Source of the DNA: Dehalococcoidales bacterium
GTDB taxonomy: Bacteria > Chloroflexota > Dehalococcoidia > Dehalococcoidales > CSSed11-197
Assembly: GCA_028705415.1 (NCBI GenBank)
Contig: JAQWDO010000018.1
Coordinates: 1-12,735 of the forward strand
DNA length: 12,735 bases
Direction of reading: 5' to 3'
Part shown: piece after piece, positions 6,971 through 12,735 of the stretch
How positions within the stretch are numbered: position 1 is the first letter of the stretch
Layout: every line of letters starts with the position of its first letter
Notes under the pieces: generated by a model
What the model saw: only the letters and a program-made list of their open reading frames with translations
Told to the model about the DNA's origin: nothing
Database searches by the model: none
Translations under genes and position numbers: made by a program

Positions 6971-7713
6971 ACAACTGTTTAAAAAACAGGAGCCGTTTAT
7001 ATTTCCTGGTGATACTTCTTACCGCGGCGGCAACCATCATGGTGGCAATTTATGCCGCTTCATGGCTGGGAAGAAGCATGAACTGGGGTTTGGTGGCCAT
7101 GGTGGTTACCGGCTTGCTTATTCTGGCTGTATTTTATGAGTTTGAATCCCACAAAATAAACTCCAGAGAAATTGCGCTCATCAGTATGATGGGTACTTTA
7201 TCAGCGGTATCGCGAATTCCTTTTGCGCCAATTCCCAATGTACAGCCGGCAACTTTTATTATAATGTGCACCGGATATGTTTTCGGTCCATTGGCAGGAT
7301 TTATGACTGGAGCAATGACTGCCATAATCTCCAATCTTTTTCTTGGACATGGACCGTGGACACTGTTTCAGATCTTTGGCTGGGGTTTAGCAGGGGCAAT
7401 TCCAGGCATGATTCCCCGCACCCGGGCATATATATGGGTTCTGGCTGGTTTTGGTTTGGTTTGGGGATATTTCTATGGAGCTATTGTGAACACCTGGTTC
7501 TGGGCTTCCCTGATATATCCTTTGACATGGCAGACGTTTCTTATTTCCATGTTAAACAGTGTCTGGTTCGATACCATGCATGCTGCAGCTAACGTAATAT
7601 TTGTGTTGATGCTCGGAAAACGAACCATCGCCATCATGTTGAAATGGCACCAGCGCTTTTTCTGGCAATCCGGCAGGGTGCCAGAAAGCACGGTTGACAA
7701 CAATGCGGGTTAA
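6967..7713 (+). CDS. ECF transporter S component (substrate-binding membrane protein), substrate unknown
   Basis: 248 residues, beginning in an ATGA overlap with the ATPase gene, so the whole ECF complex is encoded in one operon. The conserved core, residues about 66-220, has the S-component pattern: REIALISMMGTLSAVSR, then IPNVQPATF (89-97), FGPLAGFMTGAMTAIISNLFLGHGPWT (106-132) and FQIFGWGLAGAIPGM (134-148). About two extra helices (11-33 and 38-58) precede this core, making it longer than the usual 170-200 residues. The core resembles S components proposed or shown to carry cobalamin-type substrates (CbrT-like). That would suit a corrinoid-dependent anaerobe, but the substrate assignment is an inference of low confidence. 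Nothing in the neighbouring genes names the substrate. Confidence 0.85.
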   Translation: MNNCLKNRSRLYFLVILLTAAATIMVAIYAASWLGRSMNWGLVAMVVTGLLILAVFYEFESHKINSREIALISMMGTLSAVSRIPFAPIPNVQPATFIIMCTGYVFGPLAGFMTGAMTAIISNLFLGHGPWTLFQIFGWGLAGAIPGMIPRTRAYIWVLAGFGLVWGYFYGAIVNTWFWASLIYPLTWQTFLISMLNSVWFDTMHAAANVIFVLMLGKRTIAIMLKWHQRFFWQSGRVPESTVDNNAG

Positions 7714-7732
7714 GCCGGGTCTTTTCCCGGTT
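7713..7732 (+). terminator. Hairpin at the end of the ECF operon
   Basis: AGCCGGG-TCTTTT-CCCGGTT forms a 7-bp stem, including one G-U pair, beginning at the last base of the S-component stop codon. No T-run follows (GCCCTGTC), so it may be an inefficient terminator or an mRNA-stabilising structure. Its right arm overlaps the candidate -35 of the next gene. Confidence 0.35.
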
Positions 7733-7760
7733 GCCCTGTCTGGTAAGCGTGGTTTACAAT
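7731..7760 (+). promoter_or_regulatory. Candidate promoter of the GT87 gene
   Basis: TTGCCC (7731-7736) and TACAAT (7755-7760) match the sigma-70 hexamers at 4 and 5 of 6 positions with an 18-bp spacer. The expected start near 7767 leaves a short leader that includes the GGAAG ribosome binding site (7773-7777). Confidence 0.4.
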
Positions 7761-7782
7761 AAGAGGGTGTTCGGAAGATGTT

Positions 7783-9063
7783 ATGGATTTTAAGAAAACA
7801 GCCCTGCAGCTGAGAGGATACTTTTCTACCCCGGGCCGCCAGTTACTTCTATTCAGCTTGATTCATTTCTTGATACTGCTTGTCTGGTTAAATTTTTCTG
7901 CATTCGACATTAGAATTCATCCTGATGTAGAACTTTATCTTGAATATGCTGATTTCATGTTCGAGGGTAATTTACCCTATCGTGACTTTATTGTGGAGTA
8001 TCCACCTCTTTCACTGCTGTTTCTGTTAATACCGCGGCTTTTCAGTGCAAACCTTGCCGGTTACGCCGATGCTTTTGCAGTTTTAATTTTCGTCTTTGCC
8101 TTGCTCGGTTTGTTTTTCACCAGCCGGTTAAGCCGCAAGCTTGAACTCAATCACTTTGCCACTCTGGGGATTTATACTTTAGCCTTCTTTCTCATCGGTG
8201 ATATTGCCATCAATCGCTTTGATGTCATCCCGGCTGTTTTATCACTTGGCGCAGTGTGTTATTACCTGGAAAACAAACCCAGGGCAGCCTGGTTTATGCT
8301 GGCACTCGGAGTTTTGGTCAAACTCTATCCGGCAATTATCGCTCCCATTTTTGCGATAGGACATATCCGCAGGCGGGAGTTTAGGCCTCTCATAAAAGGC
8401 ATGGCTGTTTTTTGTATTACCGGTCTAGCGGTAACTCTGCCCTTTTTCATTGCCAGCCCGGAAGGGTTTTGGAGGTTTATCGATTTCCATTCGGGCCGGG
8501 GGCTTCAGATTGAATCAAGTTATGCTTCTCTTTTGATGCTTGGGGATATGCTTGGGCTGACCGGGGTTGAAGTAGTTTATAGCTATTCTTCGGTTGATTT
8601 AAAGGCGGCTGCTTCGGATTTTCTGGTTGCGGCTTCCACTTTTATTACTCTGGCAGCGGTTCTTGCCTGTTATTGCTTCTATTGTCGCAGTTTTTTCAAG
8701 GGAAAAGACGAAAACGTAAACCTGATCAGCTACATGATTGGAGCACTGGCGCTTCTCCTGGTTGCCTCCAAAATATTCTCCACCCAATTTGTGATTTGGC
8801 TGTACCCCTTTATACCTTTGCTTGGCAATCGAATGCGGCACCCTGCCTGGATTATATTTGGAATAATTGCATTGCTGACCCAGTATATTTTTCCATATAA
8901 CTATGGTGAACTTGTTGACCTCAGGCAGCCTGCGGTGATATTTCTGATTCTGCGCAACTTTCTGGTCCTGGCGCTTGGGATTGCCGTAATGTATTGCTCA
9001 TCTGTTAAGCAAAAAAATCCAGATGAAAACAGAAGAGACGGGTCTATCCCAGAGCTAGCTTAA
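7783..9063 (+). CDS. GT87 / DUF2029-type membrane glycosyltransferase (polyprenol-phosphate sugar dependent)
   Basis: 426 residues, ATG 7783 with GGAAG 5 nt before it. This is a multispanning GT-C fold protein with about ten helices. Family-like positions are an Asp in the first external loop (IHPDVELYLEYA, Asp48), PYRDFIVEYPPL (65-76), NRFDVIPA (144-151), KLYP (180-183), HSGRGLQIES (236-245) and SKIFSTQFVIWLYPF (329-343). Members of this group move mannose or a related sugar from a polyprenyl-phosphate donor to lipids, glycans or proteins on the outer face of the membrane. The acceptor and sugar here are unknown. The C-terminal tail (about 407-426) is hydrophilic. The last 9 nt overlap the 3' end of the convergent gene. 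It is unlikely to share function with the ECF operon. Confidence 0.85.
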   Translation: MDFKKTALQLRGYFSTPGRQLLLFSLIHFLILLVWLNFSAFDIRIHPDVELYLEYADFMFEGNLPYRDFIVEYPPLSLLFLLIPRLFSANLAGYADAFAVLIFVFALLGLFFTSRLSRKLELNHFATLGIYTLAFFLIGDIAINRFDVIPAVLSLGAVCYYLENKPRAAWFMLALGVLVKLYPAIIAPIFAIGHIRRREFRPLIKGMAVFCITGLAVTLPFFIASPEGFWRFIDFHSGRGLQIESSYASLLMLGDMLGLTGVEVVYSYSSVDLKAAASDFLVAASTFITLAAVLACYCFYCRSFFKGKDENVNLISYMIGALALLLVASKIFSTQFVIWLYPFIPLLGNRMRHPAWIIFGIIALLTQYIFPYNYGELVDLRQPAVIFLILRNFLVLALGIAVMYCSSVKQKNPDENRRDGSIPELA

Positions 9064-10020
9064 AAAATCAAACTCGTGATAGCGCCCGGGTTCTTTCTCT
9101 ATTGCCATGTTGTAGATTGCCCTGGCCACTGCTATATCCTCAATGGCAATGCCGGTAGAATCGAAAATGGTAATATCACTGTCGTTAAGGCGGGCCTGTT
9201 TACGGCCGGTAATACAATCACCCAGAGTTGCCGAAATATTTTCTATTGAATACTCCCCTTTTTGAATAGGGACATTGATTTCCCCGGCAGCTGACGATTG
9301 TTCGTAATCATCGACAATTACCCTGGCATTGCGAATGATTCCGGTTTCAAGTTCTTGTTTTCCCGGAGCGTCAGCTCCAACAGCATTGATGTGGGCTCCT
9401 TCTTTGATCCAGTGGTATTTTACCACTGGATGCATTGCCGGTGTGGTGGTGCAAACAATTTCACTGGCGCAAACTTCTTCGATGGGAGCAGTGCTGATCG
9501 GCAAACCGGGGAAACTTTCAAGGAGCTTCTGTGCTCTTTTTTTGTCGATGTCAAAAACCTTTATCCTTTCCAGTGTGAACAGCTCAAGGTGAGCCTGAAG
9601 CTGGGTATAAGCCTGCCTGCCTGCGCCAACCAAGCCGAGGCAAGACGCTTTTGGGCTGGAAAGGCATCTTGATGCCAGGGCAGAAGTTGCTCCGGTCCGG
9701 TAAGCAGTAATCTCGCTTGCATCCATGACTGCAAGCGGATAGCCGGTTTCGGGATCATTATAGATTATAAGCGCCATTACGGTAGGAAGGTTGTAAATAT
9801 CGTTTGAAGGATGCACGTTTACCCATTTTACTCCACTGGCATTTTCAAGGGCGGCAGGCATCGCTCTAAAATCGCCCTTTTCAAGTGAAATATAGGACTT
9901 TGGCGGCATTTTAGCCTTACCAGCTATCATTTCTTTAAAAGCCTTTTCGACTTCCTCCAGAACCAGCTTCATGTTTATCAATTCCAGAACATCGCTTTTT
10001 GAAAGTATCAGGGTTTTCAT
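9055..10020 (-). CDS. Ornithine cyclodeaminase / mu-crystallin family protein, possibly alanine dehydrogenase
   Basis: 321 residues, ATG 10020 with CAGGA 7 nt upstream on the - strand. The fold is an NAD(P)-dependent Rossmann enzyme of the OCD/mu-crystallin family. Visible family positions are substrate-binding Lys65 in GVKWVNVHP, Arg108 in AYRTGATSA, nucleotide loop GLVGAGRQA (129-137), the catalytic-type Asp217 in VGADAPGKQEL, and DSTGIAIEDIAVA (287-299). Members interconvert amino acids and imino or keto forms: ornithine to proline, pyruvate to alanine, or imine reduction. GADAPGKQEL looks closer to the archaeal-type alanine dehydrogenase subgroup than to the GGDCPGKTE of true ornithine cyclodeaminases, but that is a judgement from memory. 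It has its own promoter and appears monocistronic. Confidence 0.88.
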   Translation of the reverse strand: MKTLILSKSDVLELINMKLVLEEVEKAFKEMIAGKAKMPPKSYISLEKGDFRAMPAALENASGVKWVNVHPSNDIYNLPTVMALIIYNDPETGYPLAVMDASEITAYRTGATSALASRCLSSPKASCLGLVGAGRQAYTQLQAHLELFTLERIKVFDIDKKRAQKLLESFPGLPISTAPIEEVCASEIVCTTTPAMHPVVKYHWIKEGAHINAVGADAPGKQELETGIIRNARVIVDDYEQSSAAGEINVPIQKGEYSIENISATLGDCITGRKQARLNDSDITIFDSTGIAIEDIAVARAIYNMAIEKEPGRYHEFDFLS

Positions 10021-10075
10021 TTGGTATCCTGCTTGTTTGGTTTATGATTCACAATCTATTTAAATTGTTGTAGAT

Positions 10076-10104
10076 AGTTTAGATCTTAATGATTGATATG
10101 GCAA
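10076..10104 (-). promoter_or_regulatory. Promoter of the OCD-family gene
   Basis: Read on the - strand, TTGCCA (10104-10099) and TAAACT (10081-10076) match the sigma-70 hexamers at 5 and 4 of 6 positions with an exact 17-bp spacer. The leader to ATG 10020 would be about 50 nt and contains an ACAAT-N8-ATTGT repeat (10051-10068). It lies just past the terminator of the small upstream gene, so the two are separate transcripts. Confidence 0.55.
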
Positions 10105-10131
10105 TCCTGTGAACCGGCAATTATGTATAAA

Positions 10132-10167
10132 AAATAAGAGCGTTACGTTGACGTAACGCTCTTATTT
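10132..10167 (-). terminator. Strong intrinsic terminator, 17-bp perfect inverted repeat
   Basis: The bases 10132-10148 and 10151-10167 are exact reverse complements around a central TG. Sterically this is about a 16-bp stem with a four-base loop. On the - strand the stem runs into TTATTTTTATA, a good U-tract, so it best terminates the small - strand gene 21 nt upstream. On the + strand the flank is TTATTTGTCC, so it could also act weakly in that direction. This is the most stable hairpin in the window. Confidence 0.88.
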
Positions 10168-10188
10168 GTCCACGGACCCTCTCAAGCC

Positions 10189-10284
10189 TTATTTGCCCTT
10201 TGGTTTTACCGGGTTAACTGCCGGTTTTGCCGGTGCAGCTGCCGGTTTGGACGGGGTTGTTCCTGGTTTGGGTTTGTCTACCAT
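10189..10284 (-). CDS. Small Lys/Pro/Ala-rich heptad-repeat peptide (31 aa)
   Basis: I do not recognise this protein. It has 31 codons, ATG 10284 to TAA 10189. A consensus AGGAGGTG (10299-10292) lies 7 nt before the ATG, a consensus promoter lies upstream and a strong terminator downstream, so it has a complete expression unit. The product begins MVDKPK and has 8 Pro, 7 Lys and 5 Ala but only one acidic residue, giving a net charge of about +6. From residue 6 it consists of a seven-residue repeat, K-P-(G/A)-x-x-P-x, three times in exact register (6-12, 13-19, 20-26), then KPKGK at the C-terminus. There is no hydrophobic segment, aromatic residue or cysteine, so it should be extended (polyproline-like), soluble and basic. 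Nucleic-acid, membrane or cell-wall binding is possible. The same transcript could also act as a small RNA. Confidence 0.78.
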   Translation of the reverse strand: MVDKPKPGTTPSKPAAAPAKPAVNPVKPKGK

Positions 10285-10291
10285 TTTGTTT

Positions 10292-10299
10292 CACCTCCT
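10292..10299 (-). promoter_or_regulatory. Consensus ribosome binding site of the small peptide gene
   Basis: AGGAGGTG on the - strand is complementary over eight bases to the usual 16S rRNA 3' end and lies 7 nt before ATG 10284. It is the strongest Shine-Dalgarno site in the window, where most genes have weak ones. It is the main reason to accept so short a gene. Confidence 0.9.
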
Positions 10300-10325
10300 T
10301 TTGGGGAGTTTACTGGTTTCAATCC

Positions 10326-10350
10326 TTGTAATGTAAACGATGTATTACAA
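10326..10350. repeat. Interrupted inverted repeat at the 5' end of the small transcript
   Basis: TTGTAAT (10326-10332) and ATTACAA (10344-10350) are exact reverse complements separated by 11 nt. It begins next to the predicted transcription start. It could be a 5' stem-loop that stabilises the mRNA, or a second operator beside the palindrome at 10354-10369. Confidence 0.45.
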
Positions 10351-10353
10351 TAC

Positions 10354-10369
10354 TTGAATTATAATTCAA
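10354..10369. promoter_or_regulatory. Perfect 16-bp palindrome covering the -10 box
   Basis: TTGAATTATAATTCAA is its own reverse complement and contains the whole -10 hexamer of the small gene. An operator for a dimeric repressor at this place would block RNA polymerase. The symmetry also creates a TATAAT on the + strand (10360-10365), but no -35 match lies 16-19 bp upstream of it. Confidence 0.55.
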
Positions 10370-10386
10370 TAATAGTTGATTGTCAA
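10358..10386 (-). promoter_or_regulatory. Perfect consensus sigma-70 promoter of the small peptide gene
   Basis: Read on the - strand, TTGACA (10386-10381) and TATAAT (10363-10358) match all 12 consensus bases with the optimal 17-bp spacer. Transcription should start near 10351, leaving about 65 nt of leader and a transcript of about 220 nt ending at the 10132-10167 terminator. No other promoter in the window matches this well. Confidence 0.88.
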
Positions 10387-10545
10387 TATCCTTTTGACGG
10401 AACCGGGATATTGTTTTTTGGTTAAGATTTGTGGCTCATATTTGAGATATCAGGTTATTATTTGAACAACCGCAGTTTGTTTGGTGTATCATTATAGATA
10501 CAGTGTGAAAGTCCTGATTGTGAGCTTTAATGGCAGCATGGTGAC
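10387..10545. other. Intergenic region upstream of archease
   Basis: No gene is seen. It must contain the promoter of the archease-rtcB operon. The best candidates are weak: TTGAAC (10462-10467) with TATCAT (10487-10492) at a long 19-bp spacing, or a TTTAAT (10526-10531) without a good -35. An interrupted palindrome TGTATC-N6-GATACA (10485-10502) overlaps the first of these -10 boxes and could be an operator. Confidence 0.35.
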
Positions 10546-10959
10546 ATGAGGAACAAATACAAAACAATCGAACATACTGCCGATATCGGCCTTGTTGCTT
10601 ATGGGGAAAACCTGCCTGAAGCATTCCTCAACGCCGGTATTGGAATGAGCTCCATTATGGTTGATCTGAGAACGGTTAAAGCGGATACCCGGATAGATAT
10701 TATCATTGAAGAAGATGACCCGGAGAAACTGTTGTTTGAATGGCTCAATCGACTTCTGTATTACTTCGATACCAGGAGTATAATATTTAAAAGGTTCGAA
10801 TTGATTTCTTTTGCCAGCAACCGGCTTGAGGCAAGCGGTTATGGAGAAAAATATAATCCGCTGCGCCATATTATTAAAACCGGAGTAAAGTCGGCCACCT
10901 TCCACAAGATTATGGTTGATGAGAAGAAAAACCGGGTACGTGTATTGCTGGATATTTAG
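10546..10959 (+). CDS. Archease (RtcB activator protein)
   Basis: 137 residues, a typical archease length. The opening YKTIEHTADIGLVAYG matches the family's YxxxxHTADxGxxxxG with the metal-binding Asp. LLFEWLNRLLYYFDT (about 64-78) and IKTGVKSATFHKIMV (about 109-123, with the conserved Lys and His) follow. The chain ends in VLLDI, with the nearly C-terminal Asp of the family. Archease speeds guanylylation of RtcB and lets it perform multiple turnovers in a metal- and GTP-dependent way. The gene lies 8 nt upstream of rtcB, the expected partner. The start ATG 10546 has no clear Shine-Dalgarno sequence, only a GGTG two bases before it. Confidence 0.92.
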   Translation: MRNKYKTIEHTADIGLVAYGENLPEAFLNAGIGMSSIMVDLRTVKADTRIDIIIEEDDPEKLLFEWLNRLLYYFDTRSIIFKRFELISFASNRLEASGYGEKYNPLRHIIKTGVKSATFHKIMVDEKKNRVRVLLDI

Positions 10960-10967
10960 GCAACACT

Positions 10968-12425
10968 ATGAAAAGAGTGAATTCTGCTTTAGAACAAATA
11001 GATAGATACCGCTGGCGGCTGCCTCGCGAATACCGGCAGGATATGCGTGTGCCTGGTATCATATATGCTTCACGGGAAATGCTGCCTCACATAACCGAAG
11101 AGAATGTGCTTGGCCAGGTGGCAAACGTCGCCTGTTTGCCCGGCATTATCAGAGCTTCGATGGCAATGCCGGATGTGCATTGGGGATATGGTTTCCCCAT
11201 CGGAGGGGTGGCAGCTACAGATCTGGAGGGAGGTGTTGTCTCTCCTGGCGGGGTAGGATTTGACATAAACTGTGGGGTCAGATTGCTGCGAACACGTTTG
11301 GACTCAACTGCCTTGGATGGCAAGCTGGAAAAGCTTGTCAGGGCTTTATGGGATTGCATTCCATCCGGTCTTGGCACTACTGGTATAATCCGGCTTGGCA
11401 AGAGAGATATGGAAGGTGTGTTGACTGGTGGAGCGTGCTGGGCGGTTGAACAGGGGTATGGCCGCTACGATGATCTGCTGTATACCGAAGAAAACGGGCA
11501 GGTGGCAGGAGCTGATCCTGATGCAGTTGGTCTCCACGCCAGGGAGCGTGGCTCACTACAGCTGGGGACGCTTGGTTCCGGAAATCACTTTGTTGAAATT
11601 GGAGTGGTAGACGAGATATATGAACCAGAAGCGGCCCGGGTAATGGGCATAGAAAAAACAGGGCAGGTGCTTGTCTGGATACATACCGGATCAAGAGGTT
11701 TGGGGCACCAGGTAGCCGATGATTACATAAAAGTGATGTTGGAAGCTATGCCCAGGTACGGAATAAGTGTACCAGACCGGCAGCTTGCCTGCGCTCCGGT
11801 TAGTTCGAAAGAGGGTAACAGCTATCTGGGAGCGATGAGGAGTGCGGCCAACTATGCCTGGGCGAACCGTCAAATCATCACCCACCATGCCCGGCAGGCA
11901 TTTGCATCCGTAATTAATGCCTGTGAAAATTCAATTGGTTTGGATCTGGTATACGATGTAAGCCATAATATCGCCAAGATAGAAAGCCATAGTCTTGAAG
12001 GCAAGGCCAGGAGCCTCTGCGTTCACCGCAAGGGGGCGACCAGGGCTTTCCCTCCCGGTCATGCTCAACTGCCTGAATTGTATTCAGCAATCGGGCAACC
12101 GGTTCTGGTACCGGGTGATATGGGGCGATATTCTTATATACTGACCGGAACCCAGACGGCTATGGAGGAAACATTTGGATCTACCTGCCATGGAGCCGGC
12201 AGGATGAAAAGCCGGAAAGAAGCAAAAAGAATTATTGACGGCAGGGAGTTTGTTAAGGAACTGGCCGGCCGCGGTATAGTGGTACAGGCCGGAAGTCTTT
12301 CCGGTATTGCTGAAGAAGCCTCCCTTGCTTATAAAGATATAACTTCTGTAATTGATGTGGTTACAGGAGCAGGTTTATCCAAACCGGTTGCGAGAACCCG
12401 GCCGGTAGGTGTAATAAAAGGTTGA
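10968..12425 (+). CDS. rtcB: RNA-splicing ligase RtcB (3'-phosphate / 5'-OH RNA ligase)
   Basis: 485 residues, full length for the family. RtcB joins RNA 2',3'-cyclic phosphate or 3'-phosphate ends to 5'-hydroxyl ends, using GTP and Mn2+. The metal ligands and nucleotide contacts are all visible: DINCG (99-103, Cys102), GSGNHF (203-208, His207), WIHTGSRG (237-244, His239) and SHN (332-334, His333). The guanylated histidine is His408 in STCHGAGR (405-412). VHRKGATRAFPPGH (352-365) and VPGDMG (381-386) are also intact. In bacteria it serves RNA repair, for example of tRNA or rRNA cut by toxins, and with archease it forms a functional pair. ATG 10968 has only a weak ribosome binding site, so coupling to archease translation is likely. 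Confidence 0.97.
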   Translation: MKRVNSALEQIDRYRWRLPREYRQDMRVPGIIYASREMLPHITEENVLGQVANVACLPGIIRASMAMPDVHWGYGFPIGGVAATDLEGGVVSPGGVGFDINCGVRLLRTRLDSTALDGKLEKLVRALWDCIPSGLGTTGIIRLGKRDMEGVLTGGACWAVEQGYGRYDDLLYTEENGQVAGADPDAVGLHARERGSLQLGTLGSGNHFVEIGVVDEIYEPEAARVMGIEKTGQVLVWIHTGSRGLGHQVADDYIKVMLEAMPRYGISVPDRQLACAPVSSKEGNSYLGAMRSAANYAWANRQIITHHARQAFASVINACENSIGLDLVYDVSHNIAKIESHSLEGKARSLCVHRKGATRAFPPGHAQLPELYSAIGQPVLVPGDMGRYSYILTGTQTAMEETFGSTCHGAGRMKSRKEAKRIIDGREFVKELAGRGIVVQAGSLSGIAEEASLAYKDITSVIDVVTGAGLSKPVARTRPVGVIKG

Positions 12426-12429
12426 TGGC

Positions 12430-12735
12430 ATGATGGACAAGAAAACATTGTACGCCGATTCCTTGAAAAGGGCGCTGAGTTTTGCAGTATCCGACTGCAG
12501 CTTGAAGGAAAAGCTGGATTTTGTGGTCAGAACTACATCTGAGTCGGTTGGAGGAGGCGTTTCTCTTATTCTGCTCGATTCCTCTGGTTTACAGCTCATT
12601 CCGGCGATATCGTACAAGCTGCCCAAGTTTTACCTCCAGAAAGGTTTGCTGAATCGCTCCCTGAGCCTTGACGAAATAGACTCTGGTCGGGCTGTTATAG
12701 TAAACAATATAGAAAACGACGAACGAATTCAGTAC
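12430..12735 (+). CDS. GAF-domain protein, 5' part (signalling protein, incomplete)
   Basis: The frame opens at ATG 12430 (a second ATG follows at once at 12433) and stays open to the window end, giving 102 residues. AAAGG lies about 8 nt before the start, and the rtcB stop is only 4 nt upstream, so it is probably in the same operon. Residues about 22-102 look like the beginning of a GAF sensor domain: a helix LKEKLDFVVRTTSESVG, strands VSLILLDSSG and LQLIPAISYK, then LDEIDSGRAVIVNNI, with the family's Ser-Gly-x-(A/P)-V-x-(I/V) pattern before the next strand. GAF domains bind small ligands or relay signals to kinase, cyclase or transcription-factor domains. The output domain lies outside the window, so the type of signalling protein cannot be told. 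Confidence 0.8.
   Translation, partial: MMDKKTLYADSLKRALSFAVSDCSLKEKLDFVVRTTSESVGGGVSLILLDSSGLQLIPAISYKLPKFYLQKGLLNRSLSLDEIDSGRAVIVNNIENDERIQY

Noticed and set aside
1186..7732. A dispersed repeat family, because AGCCGG...CCGGTT hairpins occur at 1186-1203 and 7713-7732
   Set aside because: Only two copies, with different loops and no shared flanks. CCGG-rich short stems arise easily in this composition, so both were listed only as separate hairpins.
10132..10167. A transposon end or CRISPR-like repeat, because of the long perfect inverted repeat
   Set aside because: There is a single copy, with no transposase or spacer pattern. The position after a short gene and the U-tract fit an intrinsic terminator.
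10360..10365. A + strand promoter (TATAAT) toward archease
   Set aside because: The TATAAT results from the palindrome's symmetry, and no -35 match exists at 16-19 bp upstream.
10492..10905. A 137-codon open frame on the - strand opposite archease
   Set aside because: It is antisense to a clearly conserved archease gene and lacks start signals.

Overview
The window looks like an ordinary chromosomal segment of a bacterium of moderate GC (mid-40s percent by eye). The gene set suggests Chloroflexota, class Dehalococcoidia: archease with RtcB, a GAF protein, a fused-ATPase ECF transporter, GT87 and HD-GYP genes, and several weak or absent Shine-Dalgarno sites. That placement is inference from gene style; there is no rRNA or other marker to prove it. 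I saw no insertion sequence, phage gene, tRNA or CRISPR array.

Layout. (1) 1-1158: two tandem, related ABC-2 type permeases on the + strand, the first cut by the window edge, followed by a hairpin. (2) 1309-2058: a short-chain dehydrogenase, convergent with (3) 2158-2775 on the - strand, an unrecognised protein with one membrane anchor. (4) 2776-3141: a gene-free stretch with candidate promoters, leading to an orphan receiver/HD-GYP response regulator (3142-4152) that probably degrades cyclic di-GMP. (5) 4372-7713: a compact, translationally overlapping ECF transporter operon: EcfT, a fused double ATPase, and an S component. Its promoter appears to place the transcript start almost on the EcfT start codon, with an inverted repeat lying over the -10 box. 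(6) 7783-9063: a GT87-type membrane glycosyltransferase, whose 3' end overlaps by 9 bp the convergent ornithine cyclodeaminase / alanine dehydrogenase family gene (9055-10020, - strand).

(7) 10021-10545 is the most unusual part. It contains a small - strand gene of 31 codons (10189-10284). It has a consensus sigma-70 promoter (TTGACA, 17 bp, TATAAT), a consensus AGGAGGTG ribosome binding site and a long perfect terminator hairpin. The product is a lysine/proline/alanine-rich peptide built from a seven-residue repeat. A perfect 16-bp palindrome lies over its -10 box. (8) 10546-12735: archease, RtcB RNA ligase, and the start of a GAF-domain protein 4 nt downstream, forming an RNA-repair operon with a possible sensor gene.

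The strongest candidates for something undescribed are the heptad-repeat peptide gene with its control region, and the apparently leaderless, operator-covered start of the ECF operon.
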